The position numbers and the translations under genes were made by a program. From positions 1-5,699 of the forward strand of contig JAQYVG010000218.1 of the NCBI GenBank assembly GCA_030145595.1: a DNA stretch of 5,699 nt, given 5' to 3'. A model generated the notes under the pieces. It worked only from the letters and a program-made list of their open reading frames with translations, made no database searches and was not told where the DNA came from. Of this stretch, positions 1 through 5,620 are shown piece after piece. This DNA is from Desulfobacterales bacterium. GTDB taxonomy: Bacteria; Desulfobacterota; Desulfobacteria; Desulfobacterales; UBA11574. Numbering within the stretch: position 1 is the first letter of the stretch; each line of letters begins with the position of its first letter.

Positions 1-24
1 AAATTGGAGAAGAACCAAAAATTA

Positions 25-51
25 TTGACTAATGTTTTTTTGAACTGTAAT
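25..51 (+). promoter_or_regulatory. Weak sigma70-like promoter candidate upstream of dapL
   Basis: TTGACT at 25-30 matches the -35 consensus in five of six bases. TGTAAT at 46-51 matches the -10 consensus in five of six, but the spacer is only 15 bp, shorter than the usual 17. If used, transcription would start near 58 and place most of the 40-159 inverted repeat in the dapL 5' leader. dapL could also be read from a promoter left of the window. Confidence 0.3.
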
Positions 52-159
52 AGCGAGCGCATTCCCTGCAGTCCCGATAAGCGTGATCCTCCAGGCGGAT
101 AAATCTCCACTTTGTTCCGACAAGCTGGATGCGGGGAATGCGCTCGCTGCGCAGTTCAA
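40..159. repeat. Long imperfect inverted repeat (120-bp palindromic element)
   Basis: The left arm (40-70) pairs with the right arm (130-159). The core is a perfect 15-bp match: gggaatgcgctcgct at 134-148 is the reverse complement of 52-66. It extends inward over 67-70 with 130-133 (one G-T wobble). It extends outward with ttgaactg (40-47) against cagttcaa (152-159), after a small internal mismatch at 48-51/149-151. About 60 bp separate the arms. As RNA this would be a long stable stem; as DNA it resembles a small palindromic intergenic repeat or a non-autonomous element. It lies wholly upstream of the real dapL start. The apparent reading frame that continues upstream into it is not a genuine N-terminus. 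Confidence 0.75.
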
Positions 160-187
160 CAATGTCATATCAATGAAAGGTCTTATC

Positions 188-1423
188 ATGATCCGAATCA
201 ACGAGAACTATCTCAAGCTTCAATCTTCTTATCTGTTTGTCGAGATCGCCAATCGCGTGTCTGTTTATCAGCAGGAGAACCCGGAGGCCGATATTATCCG
301 GCTGGGTATCGGTGATGTAACCCGGGCGCTGCCGCCGGCCTGCACACAGGCCTTTTCTCAGGGTGTTAAAGAGATGGCTGTGGATGCCACCTTCCGGGGT
401 TACGGTCCTGAGCAAGGGTACGATTTTTTAAGGGACAAGATCGCCGCCAACGACTATCAGGCCCGGGGAGCGGATATCAGTTCCGATGAAATTTTTGTCA
501 GCGACGGCTCCAAATGTGATTCGGCCAATATTCAGGAGCTGTTTGCCGGGGACATTCGCCTGGCGATCCCTGATCCGGTATATCCGGTGTATCTCGACAC
601 CAATGTTATGGCCGGTCGCACCGGAGAATTTGCCGACGGACGATACGACAAAATTTTGTATATGGACAGCCTGCCTGAGAACGGATTTGTTCCGAACCTG
701 CCCGCGCAACCGGTGGATCTGATTTACCTGTGTTTTCCCAACAATCCCACCGGCGCCTCTATTTCCGGGGATACCTTGAAGCTGTGGGTGGATTACGCCC
801 GCGAAAACAAAGCCCTGATCCTTTATGATGCTGCTTATGAAGCCTTCATCCGTGACCGGAGCCTTCCTCGTTCTATTTTTGAAATCAAAGGTGCCCGTGA
901 GGTGGCCATCGAGTTCAGAAGTTTTTCCAAAACCGCCGGTTTTACCGGCACACGCTGCGCCTTTACCGTTGTTCCCAAAACCTGCATGGCCTACGACGGT
1001 AATGGTCGGAAACATTCGTTGCATGCCTTGTGGAACCGCCGGCATTCCACCAAATTCAATGGAGTCTCTTATCCGGTTCAGAGGGCGGCCGAGGCGGTTT
1101 ACAGCCAAGAGGGCAAAGTCCAGGTTCAGGAACTCGTTGACTATTATTTGAACAATGCGGCCCTGATTCGCAAAGAGATGGCAACGCTTGGTTTTGAGTT
1201 TGCAGGCGGCGAAAATTCACCTTATATCTGGGTGAACTGCATGCGCGATGCCTGGGAATTTTTTGATTTACTGCTGAAAAAAGCGGGCGTGGTTACAACT
1301 CCCGGGCCCGGCTTCGGCAAGTGCGGTGAGGGTTTTATCCGCATCAGCGCCTTCAACAGCTATACAAATGTCGAAAAAGCCATGACGCGGATCAGAGAAG
1401 CTTTGGGTGCAGAATTATCATAA
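188..1423 (+). CDS. dapL: LL-diaminopimelate aminotransferase (DapL)
   Basis: This is a PLP-dependent class I/II aminotransferase, cytosolic. It converts L-2,3,4,5-tetrahydrodipicolinate plus glutamate to LL-2,6-diaminopimelate in one step, feeding lysine and peptidoglycan synthesis and bypassing DapD/DapC/DapE. It has 411 residues, the normal DapL length. Visible motifs are GIGDVT (about 40-45) near the N-terminus, RGYGPEQGY and NDYQARG (a DapL hallmark), NNPTG (about 185-189), SFSKTAGFTGTR with the Schiff-base lysine at Lys248, and GFIRISAF near the C-terminus with Arg385, which should bind the substrate carboxylate. I chose ATG 188 because GAAAGG at 175-180 lies 7 nt upstream and the protein then begins MIRINENYLKLQ, as DapL proteins do. 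The in-frame ATGs at 83 and 173 would add residues encoded by the inverted repeat and leader. The gene appears monocistronic and converges on the lysR gene. Confidence 0.95.
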   Translation: MIRINENYLKLQSSYLFVEIANRVSVYQQENPEADIIRLGIGDVTRALPPACTQAFSQGVKEMAVDATFRGYGPEQGYDFLRDKIAANDYQARGADISSDEIFVSDGSKCDSANIQELFAGDIRLAIPDPVYPVYLDTNVMAGRTGEFADGRYDKILYMDSLPENGFVPNLPAQPVDLIYLCFPNNPTGASISGDTLKLWVDYARENKALILYDAAYEAFIRDRSLPRSIFEIKGAREVAIEFRSFSKTAGFTGTRCAFTVVPKTCMAYDGNGRKHSLHALWNRRHSTKFNGVSYPVQRAAEAVYSQEGKVQVQELVDYYLNNAALIRKEMATLGFEFAGGENSPYIWVNCMRDAWEFFDLLLKKAGVVTTPGPGFGKCGEGFIRISAFNSYTNVEKAMTRIREALGAELS

Positions 1424-1474
1424 ATACCCTCTTTGGCCGGGCAGTTATCCGGCACAATAATAAATATACCACAA

Positions 1475-1503
1475 AGTGTCATTTTGCTTGACACTCTTTT
1501 ATT
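1475..1503 (+). terminator. Possible weak intrinsic terminator after dapL
   Basis: A 7-bp perfect stem, agtgtca (1475-1481) with tgacact (1489-1495), has a 7-nt loop and is followed by cttttatt. It lies 52 nt past the dapL stop. The stem is AT-rich and the T-run is interrupted at its start, so termination would be inefficient. The right arm also contains TTGACA (1488-1493), so the site could instead be part of a promoter. Confidence 0.35.
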
Positions 1504-1573
1504 ATAGTGCTACGTTGTCGCATATATTCCTTTTTGGAAATTTAGCCATCCTCCAAAGAGGCCTCCTCCAAAC

Positions 1574-1616
1574 AATGCCCTTGGGCTTCACCCCTCCCGA
1601 GGGCATTTTATTTCTT
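1574..1616 (+). terminator. Strong intrinsic terminator overlapping the lysR 3' end
   Basis: A 12-bp stem pairs aatgcccttggg (1574-1585) with cccgagggcatt (1596-1607). On the + strand it is complete if the U1582-G1599 wobble is counted. A 10-nt loop separates the arms, and the stem runs into ttttatttcttgttt. Read from the minus strand the wobble becomes an A-C mismatch and the following tract (gtttgg) is poor in T, so the site works best for rightward transcription from dapL. The lysR stop codon (1588-1590) lies in the loop, so it may act in both directions between the convergent genes. Confidence 0.65.
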
Positions 1617-2496
1617 GTTTTAAAAAATTGATAAATGCTTTACACAATGGAGACGCGCTGCGATGTTGATGTCTGGTCAGATAAAAACTGCGTTTAAGAT
1701 TTAGACCCTGTATTGGCAAGGCCTTTAGAGTGCCTGCCTGCAGTTCCTCTGCCACGGCAATCGTGGAAAGGATAGAAACCCCCACGTTACCTTTGATTCC
1801 CTGAATGATAGCCGCCGTGCTCCCCATTTCGGCGATAATGTTAAGCTCCTGGCTGCTGTAGCCCTTTTCCATCAGACTGAGTGTTATGGATCGTAAGGTT
1901 CCGGAGCCCTGTTCTCGTATGATAAAAGGTTCTTTGAACAACATTTGCAGACTTAGCCGCTTTTTCTTAGCTAACTTGTGATCAACAGGCACAATCAGCC
2001 GCATTTTGTCGTTTAACAGTTTTTCCTGTACAATCCTTTTATCGGAAGATGTGGCTCCCACAAGACCGAATTCCAATACACCGGCAATGGTCTCTTCTAT
2101 TATTTTTTCAGTATCCCCGATTATCAAGGAAACTGTGACTTCCGGATGTTTATTAGTAAATGCACCAACGAGTCGCGGTAGAATATAGCCGCCCGGAATG
2201 GTGCTGCCGCCTATCACCAGACGACCTTTGATTTTTCCTTGGAATTCAGCCATTGCAGTTTCGGTTTCATCTCGCAAAGCGATCACTCTGCGGGCATAGT
2301 CATAGAGGAGGTCTCCTGCTTTGGTGGGAACTGCTTCTTTGCCGAGACGGTCTATAAGTTGACAGCCAAAATGAGTTTCCAGATCCTTGATGTGGCTGCT
2401 AATGGTGGGCTGGGACAGATGAACGGCTTTGCCGGCCCTTGAGAAACCTTTCAATTCAACCACTTTGCAGAAGATATTGAGTTGCCATAAATCCAT
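1588..2496 (-). CDS. LysR-family transcriptional regulator (selenium-metabolism-associated type?)
   Basis: This is a 302-residue LysR-type regulator of normal length. An N-terminal winged helix-turn-helix occupies about residues 3-61, with helix-turn-helix residues FSRAGKAVHLSQPTISSHIK and the usual NIFCKVVELKGFS lead-in. A linker helix (about 62-90) precedes a periplasmic-binding-like effector domain that opens GRLVIGGSTIPGGYILP (91-107) and runs to about 295. From memory, the whole sequence resembles the group named 'selenium metabolism-associated LysR family regulator' in deltaproteobacteria; that subtype is recall and no selenium gene lies in the window. CysL/CysB-like relatives are the alternative. 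The start ATG (2494-2496 on the minus strand) follows GGGTGG at a spacing of 7, a modest ribosome site. The gene diverges from gntR-trpBA and converges on dapL, so its target need not be either. A T-N11-A palindrome 20 bp upstream suggests autoregulation. Confidence 0.93.
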   Translation of the reverse strand: MDLWQLNIFCKVVELKGFSRAGKAVHLSQPTISSHIKDLETHFGCQLIDRLGKEAVPTKAGDLLYDYARRVIALRDETETAMAEFQGKIKGRLVIGGSTIPGGYILPRLVGAFTNKHPEVTVSLIIGDTEKIIEETIAGVLEFGLVGATSSDKRIVQEKLLNDKMRLIVPVDHKLAKKKRLSLQMLFKEPFIIREQGSGTLRSITLSLMEKGYSSQELNIIAEMGSTAAIIQGIKGNVGVSILSTIAVAEELQAGTLKALPIQGLNLKRSFYLTRHQHRSASPLCKAFINFLKQEIKCPREG

Positions 2497-2515
2497 ATTT
2501 TAACCACCCATTCCC

Positions 2516-2532
2516 GATGTTCGTTGAACATC
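2516..2532 (-). promoter_or_regulatory. Candidate LysR-type operator (T-N11-A palindrome)
   Basis: The sequence gatgttcgttgaacatc has perfect 7-bp arms around a 3-nt spacer. It contains TGTTCGTTGAACA (2518-2530), which fits the T-N11-A core bound by LysR-family dimers. It sits about 20 bp upstream of the lysR start codon, where binding would be expected to repress lysR itself. The site is seen directly; the binding protein is inferred. Confidence 0.4.
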
Positions 2533-2549
2533 TTCATTGCAACTAGTGC

Positions 2550-2561
2550 CCATCCATAAAT
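2550..2561. repeat. Partial copy of the ccatccataaat repeat motif
   Basis: ccatccataaat here matches the end motif of the 2579-2747 element and of the repeat at 5619. It is followed by a diverged tail (aagtttga) and lies 18 bp before the full element. It may be a remnant of an earlier insertion or a degenerate tandem half-copy. Confidence 0.45.
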
Positions 2562-2578
2562 AAGTTTGAGCACTAAGC

Positions 2579-2747
2579 AGTTTCCAATTCATAAATGAGG
2601 GATTTTTTCGATGAGCAAGGCCGCACAAGGGTTTTCGCCCGCTTGTCCCGCATGTATTTGGCGGGGAGGCGTACGTCAGTACGTCGAGGGCGGAAACCCG
2701 CGGAGAACGCCGCTCATCGGAAAAATAGCCATTTATGGATGGAAACT
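2579..2747. mobile_element. MITE-like palindromic element, non-coding
   Basis: The 169-bp segment is bounded by imperfect inverted repeats of about 36-38 bp. The left arm (2579-2616) begins agtttcca and ends cgatgagc. The right arm (2712-2747) gives the same two ends when reverse-complemented, with cataaatg conserved between them. A second nested pair follows: ccgcacaagggttttcgccc (2621-2640) with gggcggaaacccgcgg (2688-2703). The centre has two small hairpins, cccgc (2647-2651)/gcggg (2661-2665) and cgtac (2670-2674)/gtacg (2679-2683). The whole can fold into a branched stem. No transposase is encoded, so if mobile it would move in trans. A flanking ACTAA at 2572-2576 and 2749-2753 could be a target duplication, but this is weak. 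Another end copy follows trpA at 5619. Confidence 0.65.
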
Positions 2748-2852
2748 AACTAATTTAATGTTTAAAAGGTTTATGCCTTATATCAGCAATTTGTAATTGT
2801 ATCAAATTTAAATACCCTTTTAAAGGTGGTGCTTGACTAAGAACCGTTAAAT

Positions 2853-2864
2853 TTGTCTTGACAA
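2853..2864 (+). promoter_or_regulatory. Candidate HutC/GntR operator dyad
   Basis: TTGTC (2853-2857) and GACAA (2860-2864) form a perfect inverted repeat with a 2-nt spacer. The core GTCTTGAC matches the HutC-subfamily consensus GT-N-TA-N-AC at all but one position. Flanking gttaa (2846-2850) and ttaac (2866-2870) extend the dyad, offset by one base. It overlaps the putative -35 hexamer of the gntR-trpBA promoter, 50-odd bp before gntR, as expected for an autorepressor. A similar half-site, cttgac, lies 25 bp upstream (2832-2837). The sequence match is direct; binding by this GntR protein is inferred. Confidence 0.55.
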
Positions 2865-2886
2865 CTTAACCAATCTAGGGCAATTT
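2858..2886 (+). promoter_or_regulatory. Putative promoter of the gntR-trpB-trpA operon
   Basis: TTGACA at 2858-2863 is a perfect -35 hexamer. With a 17-bp spacer the -10 would be CAATTT (2881-2886), a poor match, so the exact -10 is uncertain. The -35 is covered by the operator dyad. Transcription would begin about 25 nt before gntR. Confidence 0.4.
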
Positions 2887-2916
2887 AAAAAACAGCGCAA
2901 TAATGAAGGAGCCCAT

Positions 2917-3636
2917 ATGCTCAACTCCGAGTCACCGATTCCATTGTATCGCCAGCTGGCGGATATTCTCCTGGCTCAAGTACGATCCGGAGAATATCCA
3001 CACGGTGCTAGAATACCGTCTGAAAACAGCCTGGCATCAAGGTACGGCATCGGTCGGCCCACCGCCCGGCAGGCCACGGAAATGCTGGTTCGCAAACGCA
3101 TTCTGGTTCGCAGGCGGGGTTCAGGCACCTTTGTTCGCCGGCAACAAAAAGAGGTCGATCTTTTTTCCCTGGCAGGGACGATGTCTTCTTTTCAAAAAGA
3201 AGGGCTTGCGGTTACAAGGCGTATTTTGCAAAAGACCCGCTTGAAGACAATTGCAAACCATGGCGAAAATCCCTTTGCCGACCAAAAGGCCTACCTTCTT
3301 TCCAGGCTCAGTCTGGTGGAGAAGACGCCGGTCCTGATCGAAGATATCTATCTGCATGCAACACTTTTTGCAGGTATTGATCGCTTTGATCTTTCGGGAC
3401 GATCACTGTCGCAAATTGTCGCTGAACACTACTTTATGCGGCCCAGCGGCGGAAAGCAAAACTTTAAAATCGGTTATTTATCAGGGAAGAGGGTATTGCA
3501 ACTGGCGGTATCAACCCAAACCCCCATCCTTGTCGTGAAACGGTTTTTGAATTTTGCCCAAGCTCAAAACGCCATATACTCGGAACTTTACTGTCGCACG
3601 GATCGTTTTGTTTTTTCTCAAAATATAGGAGGGTAA
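2917..3636 (+). CDS. GntR-family repressor, HutC/UTRA type
   Basis: This 239-residue protein has the two domains of the HutC branch of the GntR family. The winged helix-turn-helix spans about residues 7-73, with PLYRQLADIL, RIPSE (32-36), the recognition helix around GRPTARQATEMLV (46-58) and the wing RRRGSGTFV (65-73). A UTRA ligand-binding domain spans about 90-235, with the characteristic RLSLVEKTPVLIEDIYL segment and the YSELYCRTDRFVF ending. UTRA domains bind small effectors such as sugar phosphates, urocanate or amino acid derivatives; the ligand here cannot be read from sequence. The ATG at 2917 follows AAGGAG (2906-2911) by 5 nt. trpB starts 3 nt after the stop, so gntR is the first gene of a trpBA operon. 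With a HutC-like dyad in its own promoter it probably represses the operon until an effector, possibly linked to indole or tryptophan supply, appears. Confidence 0.94.
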   Translation: MLNSESPIPLYRQLADILLAQVRSGEYPHGARIPSENSLASRYGIGRPTARQATEMLVRKRILVRRRGSGTFVRRQQKEVDLFSLAGTMSSFQKEGLAVTRRILQKTRLKTIANHGENPFADQKAYLLSRLSLVEKTPVLIEDIYLHATLFAGIDRFDLSGRSLSQIVAEHYFMRPSGGKQNFKIGYLSGKRVLQLAVSTQTPILVVKRFLNFAQAQNAIYSELYCRTDRFVFSQNIGG

Positions 3637-3639
3637 TCG

Positions 3640-4866
3640 ATGCAGAATCGAGGCTACTATGATCAGTATGGCGGCGCTTTTCTTCCCGAGGTACTGATTG
3701 CAACTGTCGAAGAGCTGGTTGAAACGTTTGAGAAGGCCAAGCAGGACCCGTCTTTTTGGAAAGAATATGCGGATATTATGTCTGAGTATTCCTGCCGGCC
3801 GACGCCGGTTACCTTTGCGGAAAACCTTAGCCATTATTTCGGAGGCGGGCGCATTTATATCAAGCGGGAAGACCTGAACCATACCGGGGCTCATAAGGCC
3901 AACAATGTCATGGGGCAAGGGCTGTTGGTCAAGCGGATGGGGAAAACCCGCGTTATTGCCGAGACCGGAGCGGGTCAGCATGGGGTGGCGACCGCCACCA
4001 TGGCGGCCAAATTCGGCTTCAAATGTACCATTTATATGGGAGAGGTCGATGTCCGGCGGCAGCGTCCCAATGTCTTTTGGATGGAACGGCTGGGCGCCGA
4101 GGTTGTGACGGTAAAGGAAGGAACTCGAATTTTGAAGGATGCAATTAATGAGGCCCTGCGCGACTGGGTAACCAATATGGATAATACCCATTATGTACTG
4201 GGAACGGCCTGCGGCCCGCACCCCTTTCCGGAAATGGTCTCTTATTTTCAATCCATTATCGGCCAAGAGGCACGCCGGCAAATGTTGGAAAGAGAAAAGC
4301 AGCTGCCGGACCGCATTTATGCCTGTGTGGGCGGGGGCTCCAATGCCCTGGGGATATTCAAGGCCTTTTTGGATGATCCGGTGGAACTCGTGGGGGTCGA
4401 GGCGGCCGGCAGGGGGCTTGAAAGCGGAGAGCATGCTGTCCGCCTGTCCTCCCCGGATGCAAGTGTGGGCGTGGCCCAGGGGTATAAAACATATTTTCTG
4501 CAAGACGACGACGGGCAGATGAAAGAAACCCACAGTGTCGCCGCTGGATTGGATTATGTGGGGGTCTCACCGATCCTGGCACACTTCAAGGAGAGCGGAC
4601 GTATTCGCTTCGAGGCTGCAACCGATATAGAGGTCATCGATGCGTTGTCGCTTACGATTCAGAAAGAAGGACTGATCCCGGCGCTGGAGTCAGCGCATGC
4701 CTTTGCGCAGGCATTCAAGGAGGCGCCGAAGCTTTCCAAGACCGACATTATGCTGATCAACCAGTCCGGCAGGGGCGACAAAGATATTTTTACGATAGCC
4801 GATGCGTTCAACGATCCTACGTGGCAAGAATTTATCAAGGAAAAAGCGGAGGAATATCATGCTTGA
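3640..4866 (+). CDS. trpB: Tryptophan synthase beta subunit (TrpB), divergent variant
   Basis: This PLP enzyme condenses indole with L-serine to give tryptophan and normally pairs with TrpA. Key residues are present: HTGAHKANN with the PLP lysine Lys86, ETGAGQHG with catalytic Glu108, the phosphate loop GGGSNA (231-236), Asp305 in GLDY, and SGRGDKD with Ser376. At 408 residues it has about 10-20 more than usual at the C-terminus. Aligned without gaps to the Salmonella enzyme across 277-305, the tunnel-gate positions Tyr279/Phe280 are Ala279/Gln280. The conserved P-x-V-G-P-(E/Q)-H after LDY is VGVSPIL, and HKIN is HKAN. It is therefore a TrpB1-type protein of an unusual subgroup rather than the longer TrpB2. 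The ATG at 3640 follows AGGAGGG (3627-3633) by 6 nt, and its 3' end overlaps trpA by 8 nt. Confidence 0.94.
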   Translation: MQNRGYYDQYGGAFLPEVLIATVEELVETFEKAKQDPSFWKEYADIMSEYSCRPTPVTFAENLSHYFGGGRIYIKREDLNHTGAHKANNVMGQGLLVKRMGKTRVIAETGAGQHGVATATMAAKFGFKCTIYMGEVDVRRQRPNVFWMERLGAEVVTVKEGTRILKDAINEALRDWVTNMDNTHYVLGTACGPHPFPEMVSYFQSIIGQEARRQMLEREKQLPDRIYACVGGGSNALGIFKAFLDDPVELVGVEAAGRGLESGEHAVRLSSPDASVGVAQGYKTYFLQDDDGQMKETHSVAAGLDYVGVSPILAHFKESGRIRFEAATDIEVIDALSLTIQKEGLIPALESAHAFAQAFKEAPKLSKTDIMLINQSGRGDKDIFTIADAFNDPTWQEFIKEKAEEYHA

Positions 4867-5620
4867 GAAATATCTGAACAACCGGCTCCAAGAAAAAGAG
4901 ATCCTTTTGATGACCCATATCGTTCTGGGGTATCCGTCATTTGAAGATTCCTTTAAGATTATCGAGGCCATGGTCGCGGCCGGTGTTGATCTAATGGAGC
5001 TGCAGATTCCTTTTTCCGAGCCGATTGCAGACGGCCCGGTGATCCTGCAAGCTAACCAGAAAGCCCTGGCAGATGGAGCAACCGTTCAAAAGTGTTTCGA
5101 TTTTTCCGCTAAGATTGCCCAAACCTTTGATATTCCGTTTTTGTTTATGACTTATTACAATATTCTTTTTAAATACGGGGTTGAGCGGTTTGCAGCCGCT
5201 ATGGCCGCCGACGGCCTTAAGGGTGCCATTGTGCCGGATCTTCCGCCGGAAGAGGGCAGAGAGTATCTTGCGGCCATGCAAAAATATGATCTTGCTCCGA
5301 TTTTCATTTTTTCTCCCACGACCCCGGATGAGCGCATGCAATACCTTTCATCCTTTGGGCAGGGTTTTATCTACTGCGTGGCCCGCAAAGGGGTTACCGG
5401 TGTTGATACGGACTTTTCCCGGCAACTAGGAGGATATCTTGGGCGCTGCCGCCGGGCCACAAAGCTTCCTTTGGCACTCGGTTTTGGAGTCAAAGAAAAA
5501 GCGGATGTCGATTTTTTGAAAGGAAAAGCCGACATCGCCGTTATCGGATCACAGACCATTAGACTGGTGGACAATGAGGGTGTTGGTGCTGTGGGTGAAT
5601 TTATCAAAAACCTTAGGTAG
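4859..5620 (+). CDS. trpA: Tryptophan synthase alpha subunit (TrpA), divergent variant
   Basis: This TIM-barrel lyase cleaves indole-3-glycerol phosphate to indole and glyceraldehyde 3-phosphate and channels indole to TrpB. It has 253 residues, slightly short of the usual 260-270. The catalytic pair is kept: Glu47 in MELQIPFSEP and Asp58 in ADGP. Also present are YYN (99-101), the PDLPPEE loop (126-132), Tyr172, the mobile loop with GVTG (178-181), and phosphate-binding GFG (208-210) and GS (230-231). Departures from the usual family pattern are FSEP for FSDP, the THIVLGYP strand, and GSQT where most have GSA. The start ATG (4859) overlaps the trpB end by 8 nt and follows GGAGG (4848-4852) by 6 nt, which points to translational coupling; the upstream in-frame ATG at 4802 is inside trpB and rejected. 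No terminator is visible after it. The stop codon is shared with the start of a dispersed repeat. Confidence 0.94.
   Translation: MLEKYLNNRLQEKEILLMTHIVLGYPSFEDSFKIIEAMVAAGVDLMELQIPFSEPIADGPVILQANQKALADGATVQKCFDFSAKIAQTFDIPFLFMTYYNILFKYGVERFAAAMAADGLKGAIVPDLPPEEGREYLAAMQKYDLAPIFIFSPTTPDERMQYLSSFGQGFIYCVARKGVTGVDTDFSRQLGGYLGRCRRATKLPLALGFGVKEKADVDFLKGKADIAVIGSQTIRLVDNEGVGAVGEFIKNLR

Larger units (their letters stand above)
2497..2916. other. 420-bp divergent intergenic region (lysR / gntR)
   Basis: No protein gene is supported here. From left to right it holds the lysR leader with a T-N11-A palindrome (2516-2532), a degenerate partial repeat (2550-2561), the 169-bp palindromic element (2579-2747), an AT-rich stretch without recognisable structure (about 2748-2830), and the gntR promoter/operator and ribosome site (about 2832-2916). 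A 61-codon frame at 2611-2796 is an artefact of the palindromic element. Confidence 0.8.

Noticed and set aside
83..187. N-terminal extension of dapL from the ATG at 83 or 173
   Set aside because: It is encoded by the inverted repeat and leader, lacks DapL similarity, and ATG 188 has a well-spaced ribosome site and gives the family's usual length.
428..1108. 226-codon minus-strand frame inside dapL
   Set aside because: It is antisense to a clearly conserved enzyme, with no recognisable domain; it is a codon-bias shadow.
1436..1453. gccgg/ccggc hairpin just after dapL as a terminator
   Set aside because: It has a 5-bp stem with no T-run after it; too weak to call.
1424..1587. Short minus-strand peptide (ATGGCTAAATTTCC...) downstream of lysR
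   Set aside because: The frame is only about 15 codons and the GGAGG abuts the ATG with no spacing.
2611..2796. 61-codon frame (MSKAAQGF...) in the intergenic region
   Set aside because: Most of it is translated from the palindromic element and it has no ribosome site of note; likely a repeat-derived false gene.
2748..2830. Hairpins ccttttaaagg and aaggtttatgcctt as regulatory structures
   Set aside because: Arms are 4-5 bp with unsuitable loops in AT-rich DNA; they are expected by chance.
3511..4533. 340-codon minus-strand frame spanning gntR and trpB
   Set aside because: Length alone is suggestive, but it has no family resemblance and lies across two genuine genes.
4802..4858. Upstream trpA start at 4802
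   Set aside because: It adds residues within trpB unrelated to TrpA; ATG 4859 has GGAGG 6 nt upstream.
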